A stretch of 64,000 nucleotides of DNA from Terrabacter sp. Root181 (GTDB lineage Bacteria > Actinomycetota > Actinomycetes > Actinomycetales > Dermatophilaceae): assembly GCF_001428505.1 (NCBI RefSeq), contig NZ_LMHU01000005.1, positions 496,001 to 560,000 of the forward strand, given 5' to 3'. A program made the position numbers and the translations under genes. Below, one piece after another: positions 18,377 through 27,305 of this stretch. Within the stretch, counting starts at the first letter, position 1. Each line of letters begins with the position of its first letter. Below the pieces are notes generated by a model, which saw only the letters and a program-made list of their open reading frames with translations, did no database searches and was not told the DNA's origin.

Positions 18377-20485
18377 ATGCCAACCCTGCAGCGAGACGGT
18401 CTCGCCGGTCCGCGGACGGGTCCCCGCGTGTGGGCCGAGCGTGGCTCCGGCGTGTTCAGTGCGCTGGTCCTCGCCGCCGTCGTCGTCGTCGCGCTGCTGG
18501 CGAGCGTCGTCGCCGCGCGCTACACCGGTGCGGCCGACCCGCTGCCGGGCGGCCTGTCCGACGCCGGCCCAGTCGTGCGCTGGTCGCTGCCGCTCGTCCG
18601 GGTCGTCCACGACGTCGCCGCCTCCCTCGCGATCGGCTCGCTGCTGCTCGCCGCGACGATGATCCCGGGCCGTACGCGTGCCGAGAGCGCCGCGCCCGAC
18701 GAGCCGCGCCGCGCCGCCGCCTTGCGTGTCGCCACGGCCGCGGCGTTCGTCTGGGCGGTCGCCGGCGCCGTCGGGGTCGTCTTCACGTTCGCCGACGCCG
18801 CGGGCATGCCGCTCAGCGACCCGCTCTTCGGCCAGAACCTCACCGGGTCGATCTGGTCGATCGAGCCGCTCCGGGTGGGGCTCATCAGCACGGTCGTGGC
18901 GTTCGTCGTCGCGTCCGTCGCCGCCGTGGCGCGCTCCCGCGCGGTGGCGCTGGCGCTCACCGTGCTCTCGGCGTTCGCCCTCCTCGTCCTCGGCCTCGCC
19001 GGCCACGCGGGTGGCTCGGCCGACCACGAGACGGCCGTCAACGCGATCGCCGCGCACCTGCTGAGTGCGGCCGTGTGGGTGGGTGGGCTGCTCGCTCTCG
19101 TCGTCCTGCGCCGACCCCTCGGTGACGCGCTCGGCGTCGTCGCCCGCCGCTACTCGAGGGTCGCCCTGTGGTGCTTCGTCACCCTCGGTGTCTCCGGCGT
19201 CATGTCGGCGACCACCCGGCTCGGGTCGTGGTCCGACCTGGCCACGCCGTACGGCGTCCTCGTCCTCGTCAAGGTGCTCGCCTTCGTGGCCCTCGGCGTC
19301 GCCGGTGCGTGGCACCGTCGCATCACGCTCGACCGCATCGACGCGACCGGCGCCACCAGCTCAGGGGCCACCGGCTCCGGCTCGACCGGCGGCCCCCGGG
19401 GCCGGCTCTTCGTCCGTCTCGCGGTCGCCGAGTCGCTCGTCATGGCGCTCGCGTTCGGGGTCGCGACCGCGCTCGCGCGCAGCGAGCCCCCCGTCCCCGA
19501 GACCGTGGCCGACCCGAGCGCTGCGCTCTCGCTGACCGGCTATCCCGTGCCGCCCGCGCCGACCGCGCTGTCGTGGCTCACCGCCTGGCGGGTCGAGTGG
19601 CTCTTCCTCGCCACGGGGCTGCTCGCCATCGGGCTCTACGTCGCCGGTGTCGTCCGTCTCCGCCGCCGGGGGGACGCCTGGCCGGTGCTGCGCACGCTGA
19701 GCTGGGTCGTCGGCTGGCTGCTCTTCGTCTATGCCACCAACGGTGTGCTCGGCATCTACGGCCGGGTCGCCTTCTCGTGGCACATGACCCTGCACATGCT
19801 CGAGGCGATGGTCGTCCCGATCTTCCTCGTCCTCGGTGCGCCGGTGACCCTGGCGCTGCGCACCGTGCGGCCGCGTCGCGACGGCACGCTCGGCCCCCGC
19901 GAGATGCTCCTCGCGCTCGTCCACTCCCGCTTCCTCGCCGTCGTCGGCAACCCCGTCTTCGCGGCCGTGCTCTTCTTCATGAGCCTCGTCGTCTTCTACT
20001 GGACGGGCCTGTTCCAGCTGGCCCTGCAGACGCACACGGGGCACCTGCTCATGACCGCCCACTTCGTCCTCACGGGCTACCTCTTCGCGTGGGTGCTCGT
20101 CGGGGTCGACCCCGGTCCCAAGCGCTGGAGCCCGGCGCTGCGCCTCGTCGTCCTCTTCGCGACGATCTCGTTCCACGCCTTCTTCGGCGTCGCGATGATC
20201 AGCGGCACGACGCTCCTCGGCGGCGACTTCTTCCCGACGGTGGCCATTCCCTGGGTGACCGACGCCCTTGCCGACCAGCGCTACGGCGGCGGCGTCGCGT
20301 GGGCCATCGGCGAGCTGCCGAGCCTCGTGCTCGCGCTCACGGTCGCGATGCAGTGGTTCCGCACCGACAGTGCGGAGTCCGTGCGGCAGGACCGCCGGGC
20401 CGACCGTGACGGCGATGCCGAGCTGAAGGCGTACAACGAGCGGCTGGCCGCGCTCGCGCGGCGCGACGAGGGCTCCCAGCGCTGA
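18377..20485 (+). CDS. CopD-CtaG fusion: copper resistance / cytochrome c oxidase assembly membrane protein
   Basis: A 702-residue polytopic protein with two joined domains. Residues ~25-370 form a CopD-like domain of about eight helices, including the Y-S-R-V-A-L-W-C-F-V-T-L-G-V-S-G helix. Residues ~395-660 form a caa3_CtaG domain with W-H-M-T-L-H-M-L-E and F-Y-W-T-G-L-F-Q-L-A-L-Q-T-H-T-G-H, whose His are possible copper ligands. Such fusions are thought to move copper across the membrane for oxidase assembly. The ATG at 18377 lacks a Shine-Dalgarno and may be leaderless. The gene that follows carries a BlaI/CopY-like operator. Confidence 0.88.
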   Translation: MPTLQRDGLAGPRTGPRVWAERGSGVFSALVLAAVVVVALLASVVAARYTGAADPLPGGLSDAGPVVRWSLPLVRVVHDVAASLAIGSLLLAATMIPGRTRAESAAPDEPRRAAALRVATAAAFVWAVAGAVGVVFTFADAAGMPLSDPLFGQNLTGSIWSIEPLRVGLISTVVAFVVASVAAVARSRAVALALTVLSAFALLVLGLAGHAGGSADHETAVNAIAAHLLSAAVWVGGLLALVVLRRPLGDALGVVARRYSRVALWCFVTLGVSGVMSATTRLGSWSDLATPYGVLVLVKVLAFVALGVAGAWHRRITLDRIDATGATSSGATGSGSTGGPRGRLFVRLAVAESLVMALAFGVATALARSEPPVPETVADPSAALSLTGYPVPPAPTALSWLTAWRVEWLFLATGLLAIGLYVAGVVRLRRRGDAWPVLRTLSWVVGWLLFVYATNGVLGIYGRVAFSWHMTLHMLEAMVVPIFLVLGAPVTLALRTVRPRRDGTLGPREMLLALVHSRFLAVVGNPVFAAVLFFMSLVVFYWTGLFQLALQTHTGHLLMTAHFVLTGYLFAWVLVGVDPGPKRWSPALRLVVLFATISFHAFFGVAMISGTTLLGGDFFPTVAIPWVTDALADQRYGGGVAWAIGELPSLVLALTVAMQWFRTDSAESVRQDRRADRDGDAELKAYNERLAALARRDEGSQR

Positions 20486-20506
20486 CCCGGTGCGTCCGAA
20501 CCCTGC

Positions 20507-20523
20507 TACTACGGGCTGTAGTA
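20507..20523. promoter_or_regulatory. BlaI/CopY-like operator
   Basis: TACTAC-GGGCT-GTAGTA is a perfect 6-bp inverted repeat flanked by C and T. It is close to the TACTAC/GTAGTA operators bound by BlaI/MecI/CopY winged-helix repressors. TAGTAT at its right edge could be the -10 box of the following small gene, so binding would block the polymerase. Confidence 0.55.
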
Positions 20524-20543
20524 TTTGGGTCGGAGGAGGGAAC

Positions 20544-20747
20544 ATGCCGCAGCGAACGTCGAACCCCCGGTGCCCGATCAGGCTCGGTGAGCCGTGCACC
20601 CTGTGCTTCCCGGGGGCGAGCGGACCGCAGGACTGCGGCCTCGTCTACCTCGTCCGGAGCGACCCGGAGCTCCGCGAGGAGCTCGCGGCCCGACGCCGCG
20701 AGCGCCACGCGGCGCAGCTCAGCGCACCGGCTGCTGCAGCTCCGTGA
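20544..20747 (+). CDS. DUF6767-type small Cys-containing protein
   Basis: A 67-residue protein whose first half has R-C-P-I-R, E-P-C-T-L-C-F-P-G-A and Q-D-C-G-L-V-Y-L-V, a pattern I recognise from actinobacterial DUF6767 proteins. Four Cys in a C-x(n)-C-x2-C-x(n)-C arrangement suggest metal (Zn or Cu) binding, which is inference. The ATG follows GGAGGAGGG. It lies just downstream of CopD-CtaG and behind a BlaI/CopY-like operator, which hints at a copper or oxidase link. Its 3' end overlaps the end of the convergent MerR gene by 29 bases. Confidence 0.8.
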   Translation: MPQRTSNPRCPIRLGEPCTLCFPGASGPQDCGLVYLVRSDPELREELAARRRERHAAQLSAPAAAAP

Positions 20748-21525
20748 CCCACGCGTCGGCGTCGTCCGTCGGCGTCTCGAGGTAGACCTCCCGACAGGGG
20801 CCGTATGCCGTGAGCCCCGTCGCGTCGACCTGCGTCGCGAGTGCCTGCCAGGTGTCCCCGATCGTCGCCACGGACCCGCGGTGGATCACCGTGACGGCCT
20901 GCTCGACGGCCGGCAGGTCGGCCACCTCGGCGCCCTCGACGTCGACGGCCTCGAGGGTGGTCGGCACCCCGACACCCCACGTCGTGCCCTCGGTGTCGCC
21001 GTCGTACCAGGCGATCGACGGCGTGCGTGGCGGCACACCGGCCGCCGCGAGGCCCCCGAGGAGCCGGTCGAACGCCGGCCCGATCGTCATCCCCAGCTCG
21101 CTCACGTCGGCGACGCGACCCGTCACCTGCGCCAGCCGGACGCCCGGCAGCTCCTTCTTCACGTACTCCAATTCGGACATCGTGCCCTCCTTCTCGATGG
21201 TTCGGAGTCTCGCCTCGATGGCCTGCAGGCGACCGCGGTCGGCGGCCATCTGGTCCTCGATCTGGGCCCGACGCAGGGTCAGCATCCCGCGCAGCTCCTC
21301 GGCCGAGACCTGGGCGTCGAGGACGGTCCCCACCTGTTCGAGGGTGAGGCCGAGGGCCTTGAGCGCACACAGGCGGTTGAGTCGCGGCAGCTGCGTCGCC
21401 GCGTACCTGCGGTAGCCGGTCAACGGGTCCACGTGGGCCGGGACGAGCAGGCCGAGGGAGTCGTAGTGGCGCAGCATGCGCACCGTCACTCCCGCCAGGC
21501 GGGCGAACTCTCCGATGATCAACAT
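20719..21525 (-). CDS. MerR-family regulator with GyrI-like ligand-binding domain
   Basis: About 268 residues. The N-terminal MerR winged helix is classic: I-G-E-F-A-R-L-A-G-V-T-V-R-M-L-R-H-Y-D, then G-Y-R-R-Y. A dimerising coiled coil follows (residues ~75-115, Q-I-E-D-Q-M-A-A-D). The C-terminal ~150 residues are a GyrI-like effector-binding domain as in BmrR, which binds hydrophobic cations. The start at MLIIGE (21525) matches family starts; an ATG nine bases upstream is possible. No Cys metal ligands are present, so drug or metabolite sensing is more likely than metal sensing. Confidence 0.88.
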   Translation of the reverse strand: MLIIGEFARLAGVTVRMLRHYDSLGLLVPAHVDPLTGYRRYAATQLPRLNRLCALKALGLTLEQVGTVLDAQVSAEELRGMLTLRRAQIEDQMAADRGRLQAIEARLRTIEKEGTMSELEYVKKELPGVRLAQVTGRVADVSELGMTIGPAFDRLLGGLAAAGVPPRTPSIAWYDGDTEGTTWGVGVPTTLEAVDVEGAEVADLPAVEQAVTVIHRGSVATIGDTWQALATQVDATGLTAYGPCREVYLETPTDDADAWVTELQQPVR

Positions 21526-21640
21526 GATGACCATGGTCTACGGCCTGACACGGTGTGAGGGTCAACACCTCGGGTCCCCGGGGTGCCCGCGTGACGGAAC
21601 CGCGGGCCCGGCACCCCCGTGACCGTGTGAGAGTTGGACC

Positions 21641-22447
21641 ATGAAGGTTGCGCTCATCCAGCTGGCCTACGGCGACGGCGAGTCGGTCGCCGACCGCACC
21701 GCCCGCGTCGCGGATCTCGTGCGAGCCCAGGCCGGCCACGACCTCGTCGTCCTCCCCGAGCTGTGGCCGGCCGGTGGCTTCGACTACACCGCGTGGGACG
21801 AGCGGGCCGAGGCCGTCGACGGGCCCGTCGCGCAGGTGCTCGCTGCCGCCGCCCGCGGCGCCCGTGTCACGCTGCACGGGGGCTCGATCGTCGAGCGGGC
21901 CGAGCCCGCCGAGCCCGGCGGCCGAGGGCTCTGGAACACGAGTCTCGTCTTCTCGCCCGACGGCGAGCTCGTCGCGACCTACCGCAAGATCCACCGTTTC
22001 GGCTTCGGCGAGGGTGAGCCGAGCCTGATGGACGCCGGCGAGGACCTCGTCGTCGTCGACGTGCCCGTGGCGGGCGGCGGGGCCGTGCCGGTGGGGCTCT
22101 CCACCTGCTACGACCTGCGCTTCCCCGAGCTCTACCGACGCCTCCTCGACCGCGGCGCCGAGGTCTTCGTCATCCCGGCCGCGTGGCCGCGCAAGCGGGT
22201 CGCCCACTGGACCCTGCTCGGCCAGGCGCGAGCCGTCGAGGACCAGTGCGTCGTGCTCCAGTGCAACACCGCTGGGACCCATGCCCGGCACGAGATGGGC
22301 GGTCACTCGCAGGTCGTCGACGCCACCGGGAAGGTTCTGGCCGCCGCGGGGCTTGACGAGGAGGTGCTGAGCATCGAGATCGACACCGCGGCGACGCCGG
22401 AGTGGCGCCGCACCTTCCCCGTCCTGTCCGACCGGAGGCTCGCGTGA
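21641..22447 (+). CDS. Carbon-nitrogen hydrolase (nitrilase superfamily)
   Basis: A 268-residue amidase of the nitrilase fold with the full catalytic triad. The Glu is in L-P-E-L-W (residue ~39), the Lys in Y-R-K-I-H-R-F (~115) and the nucleophile Cys in S-T-C-Y-D-L-R-F-P-E (~155). The last motif matches the omega-amidase/NIT2 group, so a short omega-amide substrate is plausible but unproven. The ATG is at 21641. Its stop overlaps the GTG of the thioredoxin-NHL gene (GTGA), so the two are translationally coupled. Confidence 0.9.
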   Translation: MKVALIQLAYGDGESVADRTARVADLVRAQAGHDLVVLPELWPAGGFDYTAWDERAEAVDGPVAQVLAAAARGARVTLHGGSIVERAEPAEPGGRGLWNTSLVFSPDGELVATYRKIHRFGFGEGEPSLMDAGEDLVVVDVPVAGGGAVPVGLSTCYDLRFPELYRRLLDRGAEVFVIPAAWPRKRVAHWTLLGQARAVEDQCVVLQCNTAGTHARHEMGGHSQVVDATGKVLAAAGLDEEVLSIEIDTAATPEWRRTFPVLSDRRLA

Positions 22448-24324
22448 GCGCCGGCGTCGACGCCGGCACGCTCCGCTCGCGCGTCAGGGTCAGGGCCCCC
22501 GAGCTCGTGGGCCGCGGCTGGCTCAACACCGGTGGCCGGTCGCTGTCCCTCGCCGACCTGCGCGGGCGCGTCACCGTCCTCGACTTCTGGACCTTCTGCT
22601 GCGTCAACTGCCTCCACGTCCTCGACGAGCTGCGGCCGGTCGAGGCACAGTTCCCCGACGCCCTGACGATCATCGGCGTGCACTCGCCGAAGTTCGAGCA
22701 CGAGGCCGAGGCCGATGCGCTGGCCGCCGCCGTGGAGCGGTATGCCGTCCACCACCCGGTGCTCGACGACCCCGAGCTCGTGACGTGGAAGGCGTACGCG
22801 GCACGGGCGTGGCCCACCCTCGTCGTCCTCGACCCGGAGGGCTACGTCGTCGCGTCGATGTCCGGTGAGGGGCACGGTCCCGGTCTCGCCTCGCTCGTGG
22901 CCGAGCTCATCGAGGAGCACCGGGCCAAGGGCACGCTCCAGCCGGGCGACGACCCCTACGTCCCGCCGCCGGCCCCCGACACCGCGCTCCGCTTCCCCGG
23001 CAAGGCGGTCGCCCTGCCGGACGGCTCGTTCGTCGTCAGCGACACGGCCGACCACCAGGTCGTGCACCTCGAGGACGACCTCGAGACCGAGCGGGCCCGG
23101 TGGGGCGGCGACGGTCAGCTCAACGAGCCGCAAGGCGTCGTCCTCGCGACCACCGACGTGGCCGAGCGGCTGGGCGTCGATCTGCTCGTCGCCGACTCGG
23201 TCAACCATCAGGTCAAGGGAATCCGCTTCTCCGACGGCTCGGTCCACGTCGTCGCCGGCACCGGGTCGCAGCTCCGAGAGCGCACCGGTGGCGGTCCCGC
23301 CCTCGAGCAGCCGCTCTCGACGCCCTGGGACCTCGCGTGGCTCGGCGACCGGCTCCTCATCGCGATGGCCGGCACCCACCAGCTGTGGGCGTGGACGCCG
23401 GGCAGCACCCTCGAGGACGGGCGCGTCGAGGTCGTCGGCGGCACGTCCAACGAGGGTCTCGTCGACGGGCCGGCGACCGAGGCCTGGTTCGCGCAGCCCT
23501 CCGGGCTCGCCACCTCCGCCTCCGGCGACCGCGTGTGGGTGGCCGACTCCGAGACCTCCGCCCTGCGATCAGTGACGACGACGCCCGAGGGGGCCCTCGT
23601 CGTCGAGACCCACGTCGGCACAGGCCTGTTCGACTTCGGTCACCGCGACGGCGATGCCGTCGAGGCGCTGCTCCAGCACCCGCTGGGCGTCACCGAGCTG
23701 CCTGACGGCTCTGTCGCGGTCAGCGACACCTACAACGGCGCGATCCGCCGCTTCGACCCGGCGACCGGCCAGGTGTCGACCCTCGCGCAGGGGCTCGCCG
23801 AGCCGAGCGACGCCGTCGTCGAGCACGACCCCGAGACCGGCGAGGTGCGCCTCGTCGTCGTCGAGTCCGCAGCCCATCGACTGACCCGGGTCGCCCTGCC
23901 CGAGGCCGCCCAGCGCGTCGACGGACCCGCCCACCGCACCCAGCGTCCCGCGACGCCGCTCCCCGCCGGGGAGGTCGCGCTCGAGGTGACGTTCGTGCCG
24001 CCGACCGGGCAGAAGCTCGACCTGCGGTGGGGCGACCCGACGCGTCTCGACGTGTCTGCGACGCCCGACGCCCTCCTCGTCTCGGGAGCCGGTCGCGCCG
24101 AGGGCCTGACGCGGACTCTCGTGCTGCGCGACGGCCTCGGGTCGGGCACGCTGCACATCTCGGTGCAGGCAGCCGCGTGCGACGGCGACCCCGAGACCGG
24201 CGAGGTGCCCGAGCACGCCGCGTGCCACCTCTTCCAGCAGGACTGGGGGATCCCGGTCATCCTCGACCCGACCGCCGATGCCACACTGGCTCTCGACCTG
24301 CGCGGGGTCCAGGCCGGGAACTAG
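22444..24324 (+). CDS. Thioredoxin-like / NHL-repeat protein
   Basis: A 626-residue protein. Residues ~20-165 form a thioredoxin/AhpC-TSA domain whose redox site reads W-T-F-C-C-V-N-C. Residues ~175-480 form an NHL-type beta-propeller with repeated D-S/T-x-N-H/G units. The rest is a beta-rich C-terminal domain with two Cys near the end. The order is the same as in mammalian NHLRC2 and its bacterial relatives, whose role is unclear. There is no signal peptide, so a cytosolic redox role is inferred. The GTG start overlaps the nitrilase stop. Confidence 0.9.
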   Translation: MSAGVDAGTLRSRVRVRAPELVGRGWLNTGGRSLSLADLRGRVTVLDFWTFCCVNCLHVLDELRPVEAQFPDALTIIGVHSPKFEHEAEADALAAAVERYAVHHPVLDDPELVTWKAYAARAWPTLVVLDPEGYVVASMSGEGHGPGLASLVAELIEEHRAKGTLQPGDDPYVPPPAPDTALRFPGKAVALPDGSFVVSDTADHQVVHLEDDLETERARWGGDGQLNEPQGVVLATTDVAERLGVDLLVADSVNHQVKGIRFSDGSVHVVAGTGSQLRERTGGGPALEQPLSTPWDLAWLGDRLLIAMAGTHQLWAWTPGSTLEDGRVEVVGGTSNEGLVDGPATEAWFAQPSGLATSASGDRVWVADSETSALRSVTTTPEGALVVETHVGTGLFDFGHRDGDAVEALLQHPLGVTELPDGSVAVSDTYNGAIRRFDPATGQVSTLAQGLAEPSDAVVEHDPETGEVRLVVVESAAHRLTRVALPEAAQRVDGPAHRTQRPATPLPAGEVALEVTFVPPTGQKLDLRWGDPTRLDVSATPDALLVSGAGRAEGLTRTLVLRDGLGSGTLHISVQAAACDGDPETGEVPEHAACHLFQQDWGIPVILDPTADATLALDLRGVQAGN

Positions 24325-24348
24325 CCGGTTCGACCCGTCCGGCAGGTC

Positions 24349-25260
24349 GTGACGAGACCAGCGGACGACAAGGCGGCACACGTGGCACGGCAGGCATCTG
24401 GTGGCAGCGGACGTTCCGTCCTCTCGGCGGTGTGTGGGCTGCTGGCCATCGTGCTGCTGCCCGTGTCGCTCGTCGGCTTCTGGGCGTCGGTCATGCTGAC
24501 GCGCACCGACGTCTTCGTCGACGAGCTGCGGCCGGTCGTGACCAAGCCCCAGGTCCAGGAGGCCCTCACCGATGGCGTCGTCCAGGGCGTCCTCGGTGCG
24601 GTCCAGCTCCAGCCGGCGATCGAGAAGGCGCTCGAGGCGCCGATCCGGACGCAGGCCGCGGCGCTGGTCGCGAGCCCTCAGGTGACCGCCGCCTGGACCA
24701 CGGGCATCCGGGCGCTCCACACGCAGTTCATCGCCGTCATGGAGGGCCGGGCCGACACGAAGCTCGACGACCAGGGACGCGTCTCCGTGCGCCTGACGAT
24801 CCCCGTCCCGGCCCTGACGTCGACGCTCGAGCAGGCAGGAGTGCCGGACGCGGGGTCGATCGCGCCGGTCGTGACGATCCCCCTCGTCAGGGCCACCGAC
24901 CTTCAGAAGGCGCAGGCGGCATACCGCATCGCCGACGCGTGGGGCCCGTAGGGACCGCTCGTCGTGGGCGCCCTGGCGCTGCTGTCGATCGCCCTCGCCC
25001 GGCGCTGGCGCACCGCGACGACGCTCGTCGCCATCGGCTGGATCGCGACCTCCCTCGCGCTCGCCCTCGTCGTCATGGTGTCGCGCGAGCCGCTCATGCG
25101 CCGCGTCGACCCCGAGGTGGCCCGCACGATCGCCGACGCCGCCTACGGCCTCGCCGCGCGGAACCTCTACTACGAGATCGCGATCGCCGTGGGCGTCGGC
25201 GTGCTCATGCTCGTCGTCTCCGCCGTGACGCTCGCGTTCGGTCGGCGCCGGGCTCGCTGA
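24349..25260 (+). pseudogene. Membrane protein gene interrupted by an in-frame TAG
   Basis: Codons from GTG 24349 run open to TAG at 24949-24951, and the same frame resumes immediately (GGA CCG CTC GTC GTG) to TGA at 25260. Read through, it would be a ~303-residue protein: one N-terminal membrane helix (residues ~22-48), a ~150-residue exported domain, then two or three C-terminal helices. Third-position GC is equally strong on both sides of the TAG, so the downstream part was recently coding. A point mutation, a sequencing error or amber readthrough are all possible. If translation ends at TAG, the C-terminal membrane anchor is lost. Its function is unknown. Confidence 0.75.
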
Positions 25261-25353
25261 CCGAGGCCGGGGCCGGCCTGTGACTCGTCGCGCTCCGGCG
25301 GGTATGTGGCGCCCAGGCACGCGTCCAGGCGTGCCCCCAGCCAAGGAGACCTC

Positions 25354-25647
25354 ATGGGTATCGGACTCGGGATCTTCCTGCTCGTCGTCGGAGCGATCTT
25401 CTGCTTCACCAACATCGACTCCAGCGTCCTCAACATGAGCAGCAGCACGGGCAACACCATCGGCATCATCCTCATGGTCGCCGGCGCCCTCGCCATCATC
25501 CTCGCGCTCGTCCTCAACGCCCAGCGCGCGCGCACGCAGCACACGGTCGTGACCGAGCGCCGTGGAGCGCCCGACGTCGTCGAGCGCCGGGTCGACGGCG
25601 ACGAGGTCGTCGAGCGCCGCGTCGAGCACCGCGACGAGACCATCTAG
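25354..25647 (+). CDS. DUF6458 small membrane protein
   Basis: A 97-residue protein. Two membrane helices (residues ~3-20 and ~33-55) are joined by a short polar loop, and a charged cytoplasmic tail follows with repeats of V-V-E-R-R-V. The opening M-G-I-G-L-G-I-F-L-L-V-V-G-A-I matches the actinobacterial DUF6458 family. AAGGAG lies upstream of the ATG at 25354. The function is not known. Repeat block B starts four bases after its stop codon. Confidence 0.85.
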   Translation: MGIGLGIFLLVVGAIFCFTNIDSSVLNMSSSTGNTIGIILMVAGALAIILALVLNAQRARTQHTVVTERRGAPDVVERRVDGDEVVERRVEHRDETI

Positions 25648-25649
25648 AA

Positions 25650-25728
25650 CCGTCGAAGGGCCACGAACCGGGCCCCCAACCGTCGAAAGGCCACGAACCG
25701 GACTCCGGTTCGTGGCCTTTCGACGGTT
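25650..25728. repeat. Repeat block B with a 51-nt near-perfect palindrome
   Basis: Direct cores CGTCGAAGGGCCAC (25651) and CGTCGAAAGGCCAC (25681) are 30 bases apart. The second forms a 25-bp perfect stem with its inverted partner (25678-25702 with 25704-25728, one-base loop). It lies between two genes on the same strand and could act as a terminator for DUF6458. Confidence 0.88.
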
Positions 25729-25817
25729 GGAGGCGGGGCGCGGGGAGCTGAGCCGCGGACGGCGGCCTGAGCAGGAGAACTCACCTGCCGGGACCGCCGT
25801 TCGTGCTTCGATGAGAC

Positions 25818-27197
25818 GTGAGCCAGACCCGATCCGGCGCGGCGCCCCGCACGGCGGCCGAGATCGATGCCGCGACGCCTGCCGACCGGGACCGCTGGGT
25901 CGACACCCTCCGCGTCGGCTCGCTCCTCGTCGTGGTCCTCGGGCACTGGCTCATGGTCGCGATCACGACGGACGGGCAGATCACCAACGCGCTCGCGGTC
26001 GTGCCGGCCCTCCAGCCGCTGACCTGGCTGCTCCAGGTCATGCCGCTCTTCTTCCTCGTCGGTGGCGTGGCCCACGCGCACACGCTCGAGTCGCTCGAGC
26101 GGCGGCGGCCGCAGCACCGGGGGAGGTATGCCGCGTTCTTCCGGGCGCGCGCCACGCGCCTGCTGAGCCCCACCCTCGCCTTCCTCGCCGTCTGGGTCGC
26201 CCTCGGGGTCGTCGCCGACCTGTCCGGTCTGACGTCGAGGCCCGGCGACGCCGGCCGCATCGCGCGCGACGCGCTCGTGATGGTGCCCCAGCTGCTGTGG
26301 TTCGTCGGGATCTACCTCGGGGCCTGCGCCTTCGCGCCGCTCATGCGTGACCTGCACCGGCGCTGGGGCCTCGGCGTCGTCGTCGTGCTCGTCGCACTGG
26401 CGTGCGCCGTCGACGCCGTGCGGTTCGGCGGCGGACCCGAGCTCGTCGGCAACCTCAACTTCGCGTTCGTCTGGCTGGCCCTGCACCAGCTCGGGTTCGC
26501 CTGGCGTGACGGGCTGCTCACGACCGGCCGCGGGTGGGTGATGGCCGTGTTGGGCTTCGGGGCGATGGGCGTGGCCGTCGCTTTCGGGCCCTACCCCACC
26601 TCGATGGTGGGCCTGCCCGGCGAGTCGGTCTCCAACATGGCGCCGCCCACGGCAGCCCTTCTCGCCCAGGGCATCGGCATGTGCGGACTCGCGGTGGTGC
26701 TGCGGCCGGTCATGGCTCGCGTGCTCGCGCGACCCCGCGCCTGGCGGATGGTCGTCGTGGCCGGCCCGTTCGCCATGACCGCCTTCCTCTGGCACCTCAC
26801 GGCGCTCATGATGGTGCTCCTCGCGATGCGGGCCCTGGGCATCGCCCAGCCGGCTGTCGCGTCGTGGCAGTGGTGGTTGACGCGGCCGATCCTCTTCGCC
26901 GTGCTCGCAGTCGTCACCGCACTTCTCGTCGCGGTGTTCGTGCGCTTCGACCGAGGACGGCGCTCGGTGGACGTGGCGTTCGACGAGCAGCGCGGCTGGG
27001 TCGACCCCGTCGCCGCCGTGTCGGCGGGCGTGCTCTTCCTCGGGATCCTCATGGTGTCGATCGTCGGGGTCGACGTGCTGGGCAACCGGCCCGTCTTCTT
27101 CCTCGTCGGCGACGTCACCCCGATCGTCGGCTTCGCGGTCCTCGCCGCCGGACTGCTCCTGCTGCGCGCGACCCGCCCGCGCCCACCCCGCACCTGA
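25818..27197 (+). CDS. Acyltransferase-3-family membrane protein
   Basis: A 459-residue polytopic protein (about 10-12 helices). It starts with R-W-V-D-T-L-R-V-G-S-L-L-V-V-V-L-G-H-W, the acyltransferase 3 hallmark with the conserved R-x(n)-H. A second helix M-P-L-F-F-L-V-G-G-V-A-H follows. Members transfer acyl groups to sugars, wall polymers or lipids at the membrane. The start is the GTG at 25818, with only a weak ribosome site. No partner glycosyltransferases are near, so the acceptor cannot be guessed. Confidence 0.82.
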   Translation: MSQTRSGAAPRTAAEIDAATPADRDRWVDTLRVGSLLVVVLGHWLMVAITTDGQITNALAVVPALQPLTWLLQVMPLFFLVGGVAHAHTLESLERRRPQHRGRYAAFFRARATRLLSPTLAFLAVWVALGVVADLSGLTSRPGDAGRIARDALVMVPQLLWFVGIYLGACAFAPLMRDLHRRWGLGVVVVLVALACAVDAVRFGGGPELVGNLNFAFVWLALHQLGFAWRDGLLTTGRGWVMAVLGFGAMGVAVAFGPYPTSMVGLPGESVSNMAPPTAALLAQGIGMCGLAVVLRPVMARVLARPRAWRMVVVAGPFAMTAFLWHLTALMMVLLAMRALGIAQPAVASWQWWLTRPILFAVLAVVTALLVAVFVRFDRGRRSVDVAFDEQRGWVDPVAAVSAGVLFLGILMVSIVGVDVLGNRPVFFLVGDVTPIVGFAVLAAGLLLLRATRPRPPRT

Positions 27198-27305
27198 CCC
27201 GCCCCCACCTCCTCGTCGAGTGAGCCCCCCGCCCCACTCGAGTGCGCGCCCCGTCCCACGGAAACTCGATGGCACGCCCTCCGCGCGGCCCCCTACCGTC
27301 GAGCC

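Noticed and set aside
24949-24951. Pyrrolysine or other recoded TAG
   Set aside because: No pyl genes or recoding hairpin visible; a simple nonsense mutation or sequencing error is more likely.
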